Made by a program: the position numbers and the translations under genes
Shown: piece by piece, positions 1 through 7,738 of the stretch
Numbering within the stretch: the stretch's first letter is position 1
How the letters are laid out: each line of letters opens with the position of its first letter
Source: CAYMJK01 sp043101635
Lineage (GTDB): Bacteria; Planctomycetota; Phycisphaerae; Phycisphaerales; UBA1924
DNA: 25,026 nt
Direction of reading: 5' to 3'
Assembly: GCA_043101635.1 (NCBI GenBank)
Contig: JBICIE010000278.1
Location: 1 to 25,026, forward strand
Notes under the pieces: model-generated
The model's database searches: none
What the model saw: only the letters and a program-made list of their open reading frames with translations
Told to the model about the DNA's origin: nothing

Positions 1-774
1 CCGCGGGAGAGGCAAGGCCCGGAGGGCCGCGGTGAGGGTGAAAGAACATCCCGCGAGCGAAGCTCCCTCTCCCACGCCCCGTGGGAGAGGCAAGGCCCGG
101 AGGGCCGCGGTGAGGGCGAAAGAACATTCCGCGAGCGAAGCGAGCGCTCAACTCTGTCTCTATCCGAATCACTGTCCTCCCTCGCCAGCGCCAGCGCCGC
201 GACCACCGACCCCCTCGACACCCCGCGCGCGACCTCCCCCGAAGCGCTCTTCACCACCACCCTGACCACCCTCGCCGAAGCAGGCCCCGACAACCCCGAA
301 GCCCTCGCCCCCATCCGCGCCCACTGCGCCCGCGCCCTCCGAGAAGAATCGCTCGAAGCCTTCAACGCGACTCACCACGCCGCCCTTCTCCGCGCCGCCG
401 CCGGCGCCAGCCTCATCGCCCGCTCAGCCATCCACGACCGCGGCCCCTGGCGCGCCCAGCAGTTCGCCTTCCAGCCCGCCGCTTCGGCCCATGGGGCTGC
501 TCCCGCCCCCTTCACCATCCAGCTCGCCGCCATCAACTGCGGCTACGCCACTCCCGACTGGCGCCTCGCCGCCATCGACCTCATCGCCCCCGAGGCCGAC
601 CCCGAGCCGGACGACGACGACGACGAAGCCGACGCCCTCGAAGATGCCCAGTTGGATGCCGAACTGGATGCCGAACTGGACGGCGACCCCGCCGACCTCG
701 AACTCGATTGCAGCGAAGCCGAACTCGCCGCCTTCGCCGCCCTCGCCGCCAGCCCCCGCGCCCGCTCCCCCTGA
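1..774 (+). CDS. 3' part of an unrecognised protein with a repeat-encoded segment and an acidic tail (start outside window)
   Basis: The frame is open from base 1 to the TGA at 772-774 (257 codons) and contains no in-frame ATG, GTG or TTG before a TTG near codon 215, so a real start must lie upstream of the window or be unusual. Codons from about 150 on mostly end in C or G like the neighbouring genes, which argues for real coding. Residues 1-47 are encoded by two copies of a 78-bp repeat (26 codons per unit). The middle is helical and Ala-rich with a recognisable block SAIHDRGPWRAQQFAF at about residues 142-157. The C-terminal third is strongly acidic, with five consecutive Asp and three DAEL-like units. 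I do not recognise the family. Either the repeat is inserted inside the gene, or the upstream part is an open frame by chance and the gene is broken at its 5' end. Confidence 0.5.
   Translation, partial: PRERQGPEGRGEGERTSRERSSLSHAPWERQGPEGRGEGERTFRERSERSTLSLSESLSSLASASAATTDPLDTPRATSPEALFTTTLTTLAEAGPDNPEALAPIRAHCARALREESLEAFNATHHAALLRAAAGASLIARSAIHDRGPWRAQQFAFQPAASAHGAAPAPFTIQLAAINCGYATPDWRLAAIDLIAPEADPEPDDDDDEADALEDAQLDAELDAELDGDPADLELDCSEAELAAFAALAASPRARSP
5..141. repeat. Two tandem copies of a 78-bp REP-like repeat unit with hairpin
   Basis: Copies at 5-63 and 83-141 differ at only two positions over 59 bases and are offset by exactly 78 bp. Between the copies lies a perfect 10-bp hairpin: CCTCTCCCAC at 66-75 and GTGGGAGAGG at 81-90, with loop GCCCC. 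The palindrome joined to a conserved GC-rich body resembles REP/BIME-type extragenic repeats. The unit length is a multiple of three, so an open frame passes through it without a stop. The element may continue to the left of the window. Confidence 0.75.
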
Positions 775-818
775 CTTCCCCCGTCACTTCCCCAGAACCG
801 CCCCGCGCCCTCCCCTCG

Positions 819-824
819 TACACT
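819..824 (+). promoter_or_regulatory. -10-like hexamer TACACT of lptB
   Basis: TACACT ends 6 nt before the GTG at 831 and no Shine-Dalgarno lies between them, so transcription would begin at or very near the start codon. No convincing -35 is visible at 17 nt. The call rests on the same arrangement recurring in front of six other genes in this window. Confidence 0.45.
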
Positions 825-830
825 CCTGCG

Positions 831-1628
831 GTGCCCCTCCTTGAGACCCGCGAGCTTCGCAAGACGTACGCCGGCCGAGAGGTGCTGCGCGGAGTCTCCT
901 ACCAGGTCGAGCGGGCCGAGATCGTCGGGCTGCTCGGGCGCAACGGCGCCGGCAAGACCACCAGCTTCCGCATCACCATCGGCATGATCGAGGCCAACGG
1001 CGGCACGGTCCACTTCGATGGCAAAGACATCACCGCCCTGCCCATGTACCAGCGGGCCCGCCTCGGCATGGGCTACATCTCCCAGGAGCCCAGCGTCTTC
1101 CAGCGCCTCACCTGCGAGGACAACCTGCTGGCCATCCTCGAAACCCTCAAGCTCCCCCGCGCCGAGCGCAAGCGCCGCGCTGGCGCCCTGCTGGCCCAGT
1201 TCGGCCTCACCAAGAAGGCAAAGCAGCTTGCCCGCACCTGCTCCGGCGGCGAGCGGCGCAAGCTCGAGATCGCCCGCGCCCTGGTCACCGAGCCGCGCCT
1301 CATCCTGCTCGATGAACCATTCAGCGGCGTCGATCCCCTCGCCGTCGAGGACCTCCAGACCGAGATCCGCCGGCTGGCGGATGCCGGCATCGCCTGCCTG
1401 ATCACCGACCACAACGTCCAGCAGACGCTCCGGGTGTGCAACCGGGCCTACATCATCGACGAGGGCAAGGTCTTCGCCGAGGGCCAGCCGCGGGATCTGA
1501 TCAACGACGAGATGGTCCGGCGCGTCTACCTCGGCTCGCTCTTCCGCGGCGACGAGTTCGACCACCCGCCCGCAAAGCCAGCCATCGAGACCCGCCCGCC
1601 CGCGCCCGCCGTGGAGAAGGCGCCGTGA
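831..1628 (+). CDS. lptB: LPS export ABC transporter ATP-binding protein LptB
   Basis: This 265-aa ABC ATPase would power extraction of lipopolysaccharide from the inner membrane together with LptF/LptG, which are not in the window. Walker A is GRNGAGKT (36-43), the signature is CSGGE (137-141) and Walker B is LILLDEP (157-163). The stretch around residues 65-95 (DITALPMYQRARLGMGYISQEPSVF) follows the LptB pattern closely. About 25 residues beyond the usual ~240-aa length form a Pro/Ala-rich tail. The GTG start at 831 is chosen because homology begins there (LLETRELRKTYAG); an ATG at 708 would add a low-complexity leader overlapping the upstream gene. The stop overlaps the next GTG by GTGA, so the PEGA lipoprotein is probably translationally coupled. 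Family assignment is firm; the start is likely leaderless. Confidence 0.93.
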   Translation: MPLLETRELRKTYAGREVLRGVSYQVERAEIVGLLGRNGAGKTTSFRITIGMIEANGGTVHFDGKDITALPMYQRARLGMGYISQEPSVFQRLTCEDNLLAILETLKLPRAERKRRAGALLAQFGLTKKAKQLARTCSGGERRKLEIARALVTEPRLILLDEPFSGVDPLAVEDLQTEIRRLADAGIACLITDHNVQQTLRVCNRAYIIDEGKVFAEGQPRDLINDEMVRRVYLGSLFRGDEFDHPPAKPAIETRPPAPAVEKAP

Positions 1629-2101
1629 TCGCGCGCGCCGCGCTCCTCCTTGCGCTCGCCTGCGCCTGCGCCGGCTGCCTCCAGCGGCGCATCCACATCA
1701 CCAGCCAGCCCCCCGGCGCCACCGTCTGGCTCAACGGCGTCGAGATCGGGCGCACGCCCGTCGAGGCCGACTTCACCTTCTACGGCGACTACGACGTCCG
1801 CCTCCGCAAGGAGGGCTACGAGCCGCACGCCGCAAGCAAGTGGGCCGTCATGCCCTGGTACGAGATCCCGCCCATCGACTTCGTCGTCATGGCCCTGCCC
1901 TGGACCGTCCGCAACACCGTCCGCTGGGACTTCGAGCTTGAGCCCGCCCCCGACCTGTCCGCCCCGGACGCCGCCGATGCCCGCGAGGCCCTGCTCCAGC
2001 GGGCCATCGAGCTGCGCGAATTGACCGGCCCCGAGCCTGCCGCGCCCCCCGCCTCGACCGCCGATCAGCCCCCACCGTCCGGCGAGCCGCAGGGCCCCTG
2101 A
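1625..2101 (+). CDS. PEGA-domain lipoprotein
   Basis: This 158-aa protein starts with GTG at 1625, overlapping the lptB stop in the sequence GTGA. A hydrophobic leader ends in a lipobox ACAGC with the acceptor Cys at residue 18. Residues about 20-65 form a PEGA domain, with ITSQPPGATVWLNG, GRTP and a YDVRLRKEGYEP ending. PEGA domains are surface-associated beta modules. Residues 70-105 contain a short hydrophobic, Trp-rich stretch, and the C-terminal 50 residues are Pro/Ala-rich. Coupling to lptB suggests an envelope role, perhaps outer-membrane biogenesis, but the sequence gives no specific function. Confidence 0.85.
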   Translation: MIARAALLLALACACAGCLQRRIHITSQPPGATVWLNGVEIGRTPVEADFTFYGDYDVRLRKEGYEPHAASKWAVMPWYEIPPIDFVVMALPWTVRNTVRWDFELEPAPDLSAPDAADAREALLQRAIELRELTGPEPAAPPASTADQPPPSGEPQGP

Positions 2102-2132
2102 GCGGCCAGTTGGGCAATTCGTGCCGAATTTG

Positions 2133-2161
2133 TTGCCTGGACGCCCGGAATCGAGTACGCT
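2133..2161 (+). promoter_or_regulatory. Promoter of the VPLPA-CTERM protein gene
   Basis: TTGCCT at 2133-2138 and TACGCT at 2156-2161 are separated by exactly 17 nt, a good sigma-70-type arrangement. Predicted transcription start is near 2168, giving a leader of about 35 nt that contains AGGAG at 2188-2192. It lies just after the stop of the PEGA gene at 2101, so this gene has its own transcription unit. Confidence 0.6.
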
Positions 2162-2202
2162 CCGCCTGTCGTAACTCAATGCGTTACAGGAGTTTATCGG
2201 TC

Positions 2203-2874
2203 ATGCGCTCCCTGCGTCTCGCCCTCGCCAGTCTCGCCGGCTGTGCCCCCGCCTGGGCCGACAGCGTCGATCTGACCTACCTCGGGCGCGGCGCCGGGCA
2301 GGTCGTCACCGTGAGCGTCGGAGGGCACACCGCCCGCCTCTTCGCCGGCGAACTGACCTACAGCCTCTCCGGCGGCGATGGCGCCGCCAGCGATCTCCGT
2401 GGCGTCCACACCATGTACCGGCGCGAGATGCCGGCGCTCCCCTTGCGCCTGGTCCTCGGCCGCTCCACCGACGCCACACGCTACCAGCTCGGCTACCAGG
2501 CCATCCCGTTCACCGATGCGCAGCGCGACGCGGTCTCGGAGGTGCTGCGACTGGCCCGGGGCGCCGGCGACGCCGCCGCCGCGGCGGCGCAGCTCGCCAT
2601 CTGGGAGCTGGCCCACGACTTCGGCGCCGAGGGCGTCGACAGCGGCGTCTTCCGCGCCACCGTGGATTCCAACCTCACAGCGCAGGTCAACAGCCTGCTC
2701 GCGGCGGCCCATCAGGTCCGTCAACCCGCCTCGCACCTGGCCCTCGGGGCCGAGGGCGAAGCCGGCATGATCACCATGGTCCCCCTGCCGGCGCCGGCGC
2801 TGCTGGGCGCCATCGGCCTCGGCGGCGCCCTGCTCATCGCCCGCCGGCGCGCCAGCGCCCTCGAAAGCCGCTGA
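2203..2874 (+). CDS. Exported protein with VPLPA-type C-terminal sorting signal
   Basis: The protein is 223 aa. Residues 1-19 are a signal peptide (cleavage after APAWA). The C-terminus (193-223) starts with VPLPAPA, followed by a hydrophobic helix and an Arg cluster (ARRRA). This is the tripartite layout of exosortase-processed PEP-CTERM/VPLPA-CTERM proteins. The middle contains AAQLAIWELAHDF at about residues 125-137, a block resembling the Q-L-A-I-W-E segment of Cys-Gln thioester (TQXA-like) domains. However, I see no partner Cys in the mature chain, so an active thioester is unlikely. ATG 2203 is chosen because AGGAG lies 10 nt upstream and the signal peptide starts there; ATG 2179 is the alternative. 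Role unknown, probably cell-surface or extracellular matrix. Confidence 0.8.
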   Translation: MRSLRLALASLAGCAPAWADSVDLTYLGRGAGQVVTVSVGGHTARLFAGELTYSLSGGDGAASDLRGVHTMYRREMPALPLRLVLGRSTDATRYQLGYQAIPFTDAQRDAVSEVLRLARGAGDAAAAAAQLAIWELAHDFGAEGVDSGVFRATVDSNLTAQVNSLLAAAHQVRQPASHLALGAEGEAGMITMVPLPAPALLGAIGLGGALLIARRRASALESR

Positions 2875-2885
2875 CCGCGATTCCC

Positions 2886-2891
2886 TACCAT
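2886..2891 (+). promoter_or_regulatory. -10-like hexamer TACCAT, leaderless start
   Basis: TACCAT ends 5 nt before the GTG at 2897 and there is no Shine-Dalgarno. No clear -35 is seen. It fits the leaderless pattern of the window. Confidence 0.35.
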
Positions 2892-2896
2892 GCGCT

Positions 2897-3136
2897 GTGG
2901 ACGAACAGCGCACGATCGTCATCGGCACGTCCGAAGCGTCCGGCGGCCTGCTCGGACGCGTCATCGCGGCGCTGTGGCTGCTGGCGGCGCTCGGGGCCAT
3001 CGTACTGATCCTGGCGCTCGGAGTGGCCCTGGCGCTGCTGCTCATCCCGGTCATCATGATCGCGCTTTTCGTCGTCTGGCTGCGCCTCAAGCTCCGCGGC
3101 GGCGAGGGCCGGCGCAACGTCCGCATCCGGCGCTAG
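2897..3136 (+). CDS. Small integral membrane protein, function unknown
   Basis: This 79-aa protein has a polar N-terminus (MDEQRTIVIGTSEASGG), a nearly continuous hydrophobic stretch from about residue 20 to 62 that could form two helices, and a basic Arg-rich C-terminus, most likely cytoplasmic. The start is GTG at 2897 just behind a TACCAT hexamer. The stop TAG overlaps the stop of the convergent minus-strand gene in the shared tetranucleotide CTAG (3133-3136). No family is recognised. It could be a real small protein of the envelope; the chance of a spurious ORF is modest because frame, promoter and hydrophobic topology agree. Confidence 0.6.
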   Translation: MDEQRTIVIGTSEASGGLLGRVIAALWLLAALGAIVLILALGVALALLLIPVIMIALFVVWLRLKLRGGEGRRNVRIRR

Positions 3137-3894
3137 GACGGCTCATCCTGCTGGCGCTCCTCGGTGCGCCGCTGCACGCGGGCGGCGCGGTAGTGTTCCC
3201 GCTGCCCCTCGAGGCTCGCCGTCCGCCGGTCGAGGCGCGCGATGATCTCGCTGCGCCCGTACAGCGTCAGCGTGTCGCCCTCTGCGATGCGCGTCTCGCC
3301 GCGCGGCGCGCCGATGAAGTCGCCCTCGGCCCGCTGAATGCCGAGCACCAGCACCCCTTCCTCGGGCAGCGACAGCTCGCGCAGGGTGCGCCCGGCGAGC
3401 CAGTCGCCACCCTCCGCCTGCATCTCGGCGATGCCGTAGTTCCCGGCCAGGCGCAGAAGCTCGGCGTAGTCGCGCACATCCAGATCGGTGAACCGCTCGA
3501 GGGCGCGGCGGATCGTGCGGGCGAGCCAGCGGTCGACGGCGCGGCTCTGGGCGACCAGCCACAGCAGCACCAGCCCCCCGATCAGCCACGCCAGCCGCGC
3601 GATGCGCGCATCGTCCGCCCCGGCGCTGGCGAACGAGAGCACCAGCGTCGAGGCCGCCGAGATCAGCCCGGCGTTGCGCACCACCATCAGCGTGCTGATG
3701 ATCCGCCGGCGCAGGGGATGGCCGACGACCTGCTCGCTCTCGGTGGTCGTGAATCCCGTGCCGGTCCAGGCCGAGCGGGCCTGGAAGCGGGCCGTCTGGT
3801 GCGACATGCCCGTCAGCGTGAGGGCCACGGTGACGATGCGCACCACCAGCAGCGAGAGCACGAGCACGACGAAAAATGAGATCAGCGCAATCAT
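3133..3894 (-). CDS. Membrane protein with TrkA C-terminal (RCK_C) domain
   Basis: This 253-aa protein has hydrophobic helices at about 3-26, 65-90 and 100-117 and a cytosolic C-terminal RCK_C-like domain at about 155-222, recognisable by RTLRELSLPEEGVLVLGIQR and the EGDTLTLYGRSE block. RCK_C domains bind small ligands and gate or regulate cation transporters. A conserved stretch SAWTGTGFTTTESE (41-54) between helices 1 and 2 marks a family of standalone TrkA_C membrane proteins. I do not read it as a potassium selectivity filter. It lies 53 bp downstream of the LEPR-motif gene on the same strand, with a possible own promoter in that gap. Its last four bases overlap the convergent small membrane gene. 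Confidence 0.8.
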   Translation of the reverse strand: MIALISFFVVLVLSLLVVRIVTVALTLTGMSHQTARFQARSAWTGTGFTTTESEQVVGHPLRRRIISTLMVVRNAGLISAASTLVLSFASAGADDARIARLAWLIGGLVLLWLVAQSRAVDRWLARTIRRALERFTDLDVRDYAELLRLAGNYGIAEMQAEGGDWLAGRTLRELSLPEEGVLVLGIQRAEGDFIGAPRGETRIAEGDTLTLYGRSEIIARLDRRTASLEGQREHYRAARVQRRTEERQQDEPS

Positions 3895-3915
3895 GAAGCG
3901 GGGCGCGGCCCCGTG

Positions 3916-3921
3916 AGATTA
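3916..3921 (-). promoter_or_regulatory. -10-like hexamer TAATCT upstream of the RCK_C membrane protein
   Basis: On the minus strand TAATCT lies 21 nt before the ATG at 3894. The short leader contains a GGGGC-CGC-GCCCC palindrome. No good -35 is visible, so a separate promoter is plausible but not certain. Confidence 0.3.
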
Positions 3922-3947
3922 TTGCGCCGTCGCTGCGATGCGCCGCC

Positions 3948-6107
3948 TCAGAGCATCAGCCCGGGGATCCACGGCGCCACCGACCCGCTCGTCATGCCGA
4001 TCATCGCCGAGCCATCGTCGAGCCCCGCGGTGGCCCGCAGCAGCATGGCGCTGATCTCGGCGCCGGCGCCCACGCCGCCGCCGGAATCGACGCTGAAGAC
4101 CGTCATGCTGAACAGCGTCGAGCCGGCGACGATCCGGGCCCGCACCGCGGCCAGCTCAGGATCATCCAGTCTCAGCGAGCGGAAGCCGTCGGTCCCGAAG
4201 GCCAGCGTGGTGGTGCTGATCTGCGTGCCGTCATCGAAGCTGAAGCGCACCTGGAAGGCCGTCGGGCTGGCCTCGCTCCACGGGTTGTACACCGCAAGCT
4301 CCCAGAGGTCGGTCAGGGCCGGCGACGAGGCGCCGGCGAAGTGCAACTGGTTCCCGAGGTTGAGCTGGAAGGGCGTGACCCGCGCCAGGCCATCGGCCTC
4401 ATCCAGCAGGAAGGCGCCGACGTCGCCGGTGGCGCTGAAGCGCATGGCCACCGCGTTGGCCGCCAGGCCGGTGACATCCGGGCCGAAGACCAGTTCGCCA
4501 GGCTGCACGGCGTTGATGTCGAAGATGTCGATCAGCCCGTCGCTGTTGATCACCTCGACGGTGATGTCGATCACCGAAGCGCCGGGGTTGATGAAGACGG
4601 TCTCGCCGATGGTCGGCAGCACGCCGGTACTGGCGCCGGCGCCGGGCAGGGCCTGCGACGCAAAGGCGCTGCGGTACTGGTTGGTCGGCCCGGCGGCGGG
4701 CGTGTCGAGGATCTGGGCGAACCCGCTGAACTGCACGGCGATGGGGCCGGTGGCGGTGACGGTGACGCCCTCGAAGAAGGCGGTGACGCCGGCCCGGTCG
4801 AACAGTTCGGTGTGGGCGGCGATGCCGCCGCGGCGGAGCGGGTCGAGCTGGAACTGGTACGCCAGCGGCGAGCCGCCGCCCAGGAAGGTCACCGTCACGG
4901 TGACATCCTCGGGGGCCAGGTTCATCCACGTGATGAAGCTCTGGCGCGTGATGACGCGCAGCGTGCCATCGGGCAGCGTGAACGAATCGGTCCCTTCGAC
5001 CGGCCCGAGGATCCAGTTGCTCAGGTCGGCGTCGTTATACGGGGCGAGGTTGATGAACGACTCGGCCCCGCCGGGGGCGGCGCTGTCCGGCGCCAGCGGG
5101 TCGGCGAAGCGGAAGAAGCCGTCGCTGCGCTCGATGGTGGCGCTGACGACATCGTCGGGTGGAACGACGGCCGACGGGCCGGGGTCGGCGACGGCCCGCA
5201 CCTCGATGGCGTAGGGCACATCGGGGCGCACCAGGTCGGCCATCGCGTCGCTGTCGTCGGAGAGCACGAGCTGGAGGCGCTCGCCAGCGTCCAGGGTTCC
5301 GGTGTCGATGACGACGTCGCGGAAGGCGCCGGTCTCGTAGCGCACCGTGATCTCGTAGTGCACGGTGAAGTCTGAGATGTTGGCGACGGAGAGGACCTCG
5401 CGCTTGTCGAAGCCGGCGTAGCCCTCGGGGTACACGACGCTCTGGGTCCAGTAGCGGTCCAGGCCCTGCGGCTTGATCTGCTCGATGTCGATGATGTCGA
5501 CGGTGACGTCTTCGGTGAGCACCGGCGCTCCGGTGACCTGCACCGGCACGCTGGTCAGGCCGGAGGTCTCCGGCGCGGCGGTGGAGAAGTCCTCGGTTGT
5601 CAGCGAGGCGATGTCCTGCACCACGCTCCAGCCGGCGATGACGCGGGCGAAGACGATGAACTGGCTGTCGCGCAGCGGGCTGTCGGCGAGGTTGATGATC
5701 CAGCGGCCGTCGGTCTGATCGGTCGAGCCGCCGAGCAGCGGCGCCGCGAGCGTGCGCTCGACGTTGCTGCGCGGCGTGGCGCTCTCGATGAACAGCGACT
5801 GGCTCAGCACGGTCGGCTGGCCGTCGACGAGCTTGTACAGGCCGCCGCCGAGCGTCTCGCCGGGGAAGAGGCTGTGGAAGAAGGAGAGGTCGGGCAGGCC
5901 GGCCTCCAGCAGGGTGAGGAAGTTGCTCGCGGCCAGGGGCGCCTCGCTGGCGAAGACCTCGATGTCGATGCGCCCGCGGTCGGTCTCGATGCGGACGACC
6001 GGGTTGGCCGGGTCGTCGAGCACGGCGATGGAGGGTGGGCTGTCGGGGACGGAAAGCAGGCGCCGGCTCTCCAGGGTCTCAAAGAGCGGTTCGGCGGTTC
6101 GTGCCAT
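3948..6107 (-). CDS. Secreted LEPR-motif protein with degenerate cyclophilin-like domain and beta repeats
   Basis: The protein is 719 aa. Residues 12-19 read LESRRLLS, the planctomycete LEPR-type motif found at the N-terminus of large exported proteins. Residues about 35-170 look like a cyclophilin-type peptidyl-prolyl isomerase: IDIEVFASEAPLAASNFL, then FFHS (76-79), GGG, and an FARVIAGWSVVQDI ending. The usual catalytic FHR is FHS here, so isomerase activity is doubtful. The remaining ~550 residues are Thr/Val/Asp-rich beta modules, several with similar beginnings (SVVYPEGY, ESFINLAPY, ETVFINPGAS), probably three or four related sandwich domains. The start at 6107 is chosen because AGGAGA lies 7 nt upstream and the LEPR motif normally sits close to the start; the frame is open to 6290. 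No anchor domain is visible. Likely a cell-surface protein. Confidence 0.85.
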   Translation of the reverse strand: MARTAEPLFETLESRRLLSVPDSPPSIAVLDDPANPVVRIETDRGRIDIEVFASEAPLAASNFLTLLEAGLPDLSFFHSLFPGETLGGGLYKLVDGQPTVLSQSLFIESATPRSNVERTLAAPLLGGSTDQTDGRWIINLADSPLRDSQFIVFARVIAGWSVVQDIASLTTEDFSTAAPETSGLTSVPVQVTGAPVLTEDVTVDIIDIEQIKPQGLDRYWTQSVVYPEGYAGFDKREVLSVANISDFTVHYEITVRYETGAFRDVVIDTGTLDAGERLQLVLSDDSDAMADLVRPDVPYAIEVRAVADPGPSAVVPPDDVVSATIERSDGFFRFADPLAPDSAAPGGAESFINLAPYNDADLSNWILGPVEGTDSFTLPDGTLRVITRQSFITWMNLAPEDVTVTVTFLGGGSPLAYQFQLDPLRRGGIAAHTELFDRAGVTAFFEGVTVTATGPIAVQFSGFAQILDTPAAGPTNQYRSAFASQALPGAGASTGVLPTIGETVFINPGASVIDITVEVINSDGLIDIFDINAVQPGELVFGPDVTGLAANAVAMRFSATGDVGAFLLDEADGLARVTPFQLNLGNQLHFAGASSPALTDLWELAVYNPWSEASPTAFQVRFSFDDGTQISTTTLAFGTDGFRSLRLDDPELAAVRARIVAGSTLFSMTVFSVDSGGGVGAGAEISAMLLRATAGLDDGSAMIGMTSGSVAPWIPGLML

Positions 6108-6233
6108 GTCAGGTTCTCCTGTGCGGGGCTCCCTCGCGGCCAAGCATCGGCGAGGCCGGCGGCGCGGCGTGGGTTTTTGCCGCTTCATCGGGCAATCGGC
6201 CGGAATCTCCGGGCGCCCGGGGGCGTTGCCTTG

Positions 6234-6263
6234 AGCGTATCCGTCGGCGGTCGGCGGCCGCAA
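6234..6263 (-). promoter_or_regulatory. Promoter of the LEPR-motif gene
   Basis: On the minus strand TTGCGG (plus coordinates 6258-6263) and TACGCT (6234-6239) are spaced 18 nt. A start near 6227 would give a leader of about 120 nt ending in the AGGAGA site before ATG 6107. It sits in the 237-bp divergent gap facing the PQQ-dehydrogenase gene. Confidence 0.5.
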
Positions 6264-6344
6264 CATGAATTGCTCGCATCTGCGCCCCAAGCGCGGTAGG
6301 CTGAGCGGGCGCCGCGGGGGCGCTGAACTGAAGGGAGAAAGAGC

Positions 6345-7682
6345 ATGCTGAGAGGACTCTCACTGGCCGCCGGCGCCCTGGCGCTGACACAGGCCGCGGC
6401 GGCCCAGGACCTGACGACGACGCGGGTGGTGGCGGGGCTCAGCAGCCCGGTCTGGGTCACGGCGCCGCCGAGCGACTTCGATCGCCTGTTCGTGCTCGAG
6501 AAGCGCGGCGCGATCCGCATCGTCCGCGACGGGGCCGTGCTGCCGACGCCGTTTCTGGACATCGACCCGCTGATCTCCGGCACGGGGGAGCGCGGGCTGC
6601 TGGGCCTCGCCTTCAGCCCCGACTACCGGGCCGATGGCGAGTTCTATGTGAACTACACCGATAACGCCGGCGACACCATCATCGCCCGCTACACGGTCAG
6701 CGCCGATCCGGATGTCGCCGATCCCGCCAGCGCCGAGATCCTGCTGACGGTCGATCAGCCCTTCGCGAACCACAACGCCGGCTGGATCGCCTTCGGCCCC
6801 GACCGGATGCTCTACATCCCGCTGGGCGATGGCGGCAGCGGGGGGGATCCCGGCCACCGGGCCCAGAACCCCCAGGAACTGCTCGGCAAGGTGCTTCGCC
6901 TGGATGTGCTGGGGGCGCCGGATCCGGGGCTGGCCTACGCCATCCCGGCGGACAATCCCTTCGTGGGCGACCCGGACACGCGTGACGAGATCTGGGCCAT
7001 CGGCCTGCGCAATCCGTGGCGCAACGACTTCGACCCGGCCACCGGCGATCTGTGGATCGCCGATGTCGGGCAGAACGAACTGGAGGAGATCAACTTCCAG
7101 CCCGCCGGCAGCCTGGGTGGGGAGAACTACGGCTGGAAATGCCGCGAGGGGACGGCCTGCTTCTCGACGGCGGCGCCGTATTGCCCGTCATCGTGCGCGG
7201 TGAATCCCTTCGTCGACCCGATCCACGAGTACAGCCACAGCCAGGGGTGTTCGATCACCGGGGGCGTGGTGTACCGCGGCAGCGCCATCGCGGGCCTCGG
7301 CGGGACGTATTTCTTTGCCGACTTCTGCTCCAACCGGATCTGGTCGCTGCGCTACGACGGCGCCAGCGTGCAGGAGCTGACCGACCGGACCGCCGAGCTG
7401 GCGCCCGGCGGCGGGCTCTCCCTCGGCAGCATCGTGAGCTTCGGGCGCGACGCCGTCGGGGAGATCTACATTTGCGACCAGGGCGGGGAGATCTTCAAGA
7501 TCGTGGGGCGTACCTGCCGGGCGGATCTGACCGGTGACGACGTACTGGACATCTTCGACTTCCTGGAGTTCCAGAACCTGTTCGGCGCCGGCGACCTGCG
7601 GGCGGACTTCACGGGGGATGGGGCGCTGGACCTGTTCGACTTCCTGGAGTTCCAGAACGCCTTCGCGGCCGGGTGCCCGTAG
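6345..7682 (+). CDS. Secreted PQQ-dependent sugar dehydrogenase (GSDH family) with GC-type dockerin tail
   Basis: The protein is 445 aa with a signal peptide (1-20, cleavage after QAAAA). Residues about 25-385 are a six-bladed soluble aldose/glucose dehydrogenase-like propeller. Evidence is LSSPVWVTAPP, GERGLLGLAFSPDY, NHNAGWIAFGPD (region of the catalytic His), IPLGDGG, GKVLRLDV, GLRNPWRNDFDPATGDLWIADVGQ and ENYGW. Such enzymes oxidise sugars with PQQ and Ca2+ outside the cytoplasm. Residues 390-445 are two EF-hand-like repeats (ADLTGDDVLDIFDFLEFQNLF and a second copy) ending AAGCP, the GC-type dockerin tail. The start has AGGGAGA 6 nt upstream. An insertion with several Cys (CREGTACF...CPSSC) sits near residue 265. 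Substrate cannot be told from sequence. Confidence 0.88.
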   Translation: MLRGLSLAAGALALTQAAAAQDLTTTRVVAGLSSPVWVTAPPSDFDRLFVLEKRGAIRIVRDGAVLPTPFLDIDPLISGTGERGLLGLAFSPDYRADGEFYVNYTDNAGDTIIARYTVSADPDVADPASAEILLTVDQPFANHNAGWIAFGPDRMLYIPLGDGGSGGDPGHRAQNPQELLGKVLRLDVLGAPDPGLAYAIPADNPFVGDPDTRDEIWAIGLRNPWRNDFDPATGDLWIADVGQNELEEINFQPAGSLGGENYGWKCREGTACFSTAAPYCPSSCAVNPFVDPIHEYSHSQGCSITGGVVYRGSAIAGLGGTYFFADFCSNRIWSLRYDGASVQELTDRTAELAPGGGLSLGSIVSFGRDAVGEIYICDQGGEIFKIVGRTCRADLTGDDVLDIFDFLEFQNLFGAGDLRADFTGDGALDLFDFLEFQNAFAAGCP

Positions 7683-7738
7683 CCCTCCGTAAGGATGATG
7701 TCAGGGCGCCGCGGGCCCGGTTGGGCGGGTCGACCGTG

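Noticed and set aside
708..830. ATG 708 as the start of lptB
   Set aside because: The extra 41 residues are Pro/Arg-rich, overlap the end of the upstream gene and precede the -10-like hexamer; LptB homology starts at GTG 831.
3742..3772. TGTGFTTTESE in the RCK_C membrane protein read as a potassium selectivity filter
   Set aside because: It lacks the TVGYG-type signature and pore-helix context; it is better treated as a conserved loop of the standalone TrkA_C membrane family.
3913..5214. Long plus-strand open frame (433 codons) opposite the LEPR-motif gene
   Set aside because: Antisense shadow of a high-GC gene: composition is Ser/Pro/Arg-rich without motifs, while the minus strand encodes clear domains.
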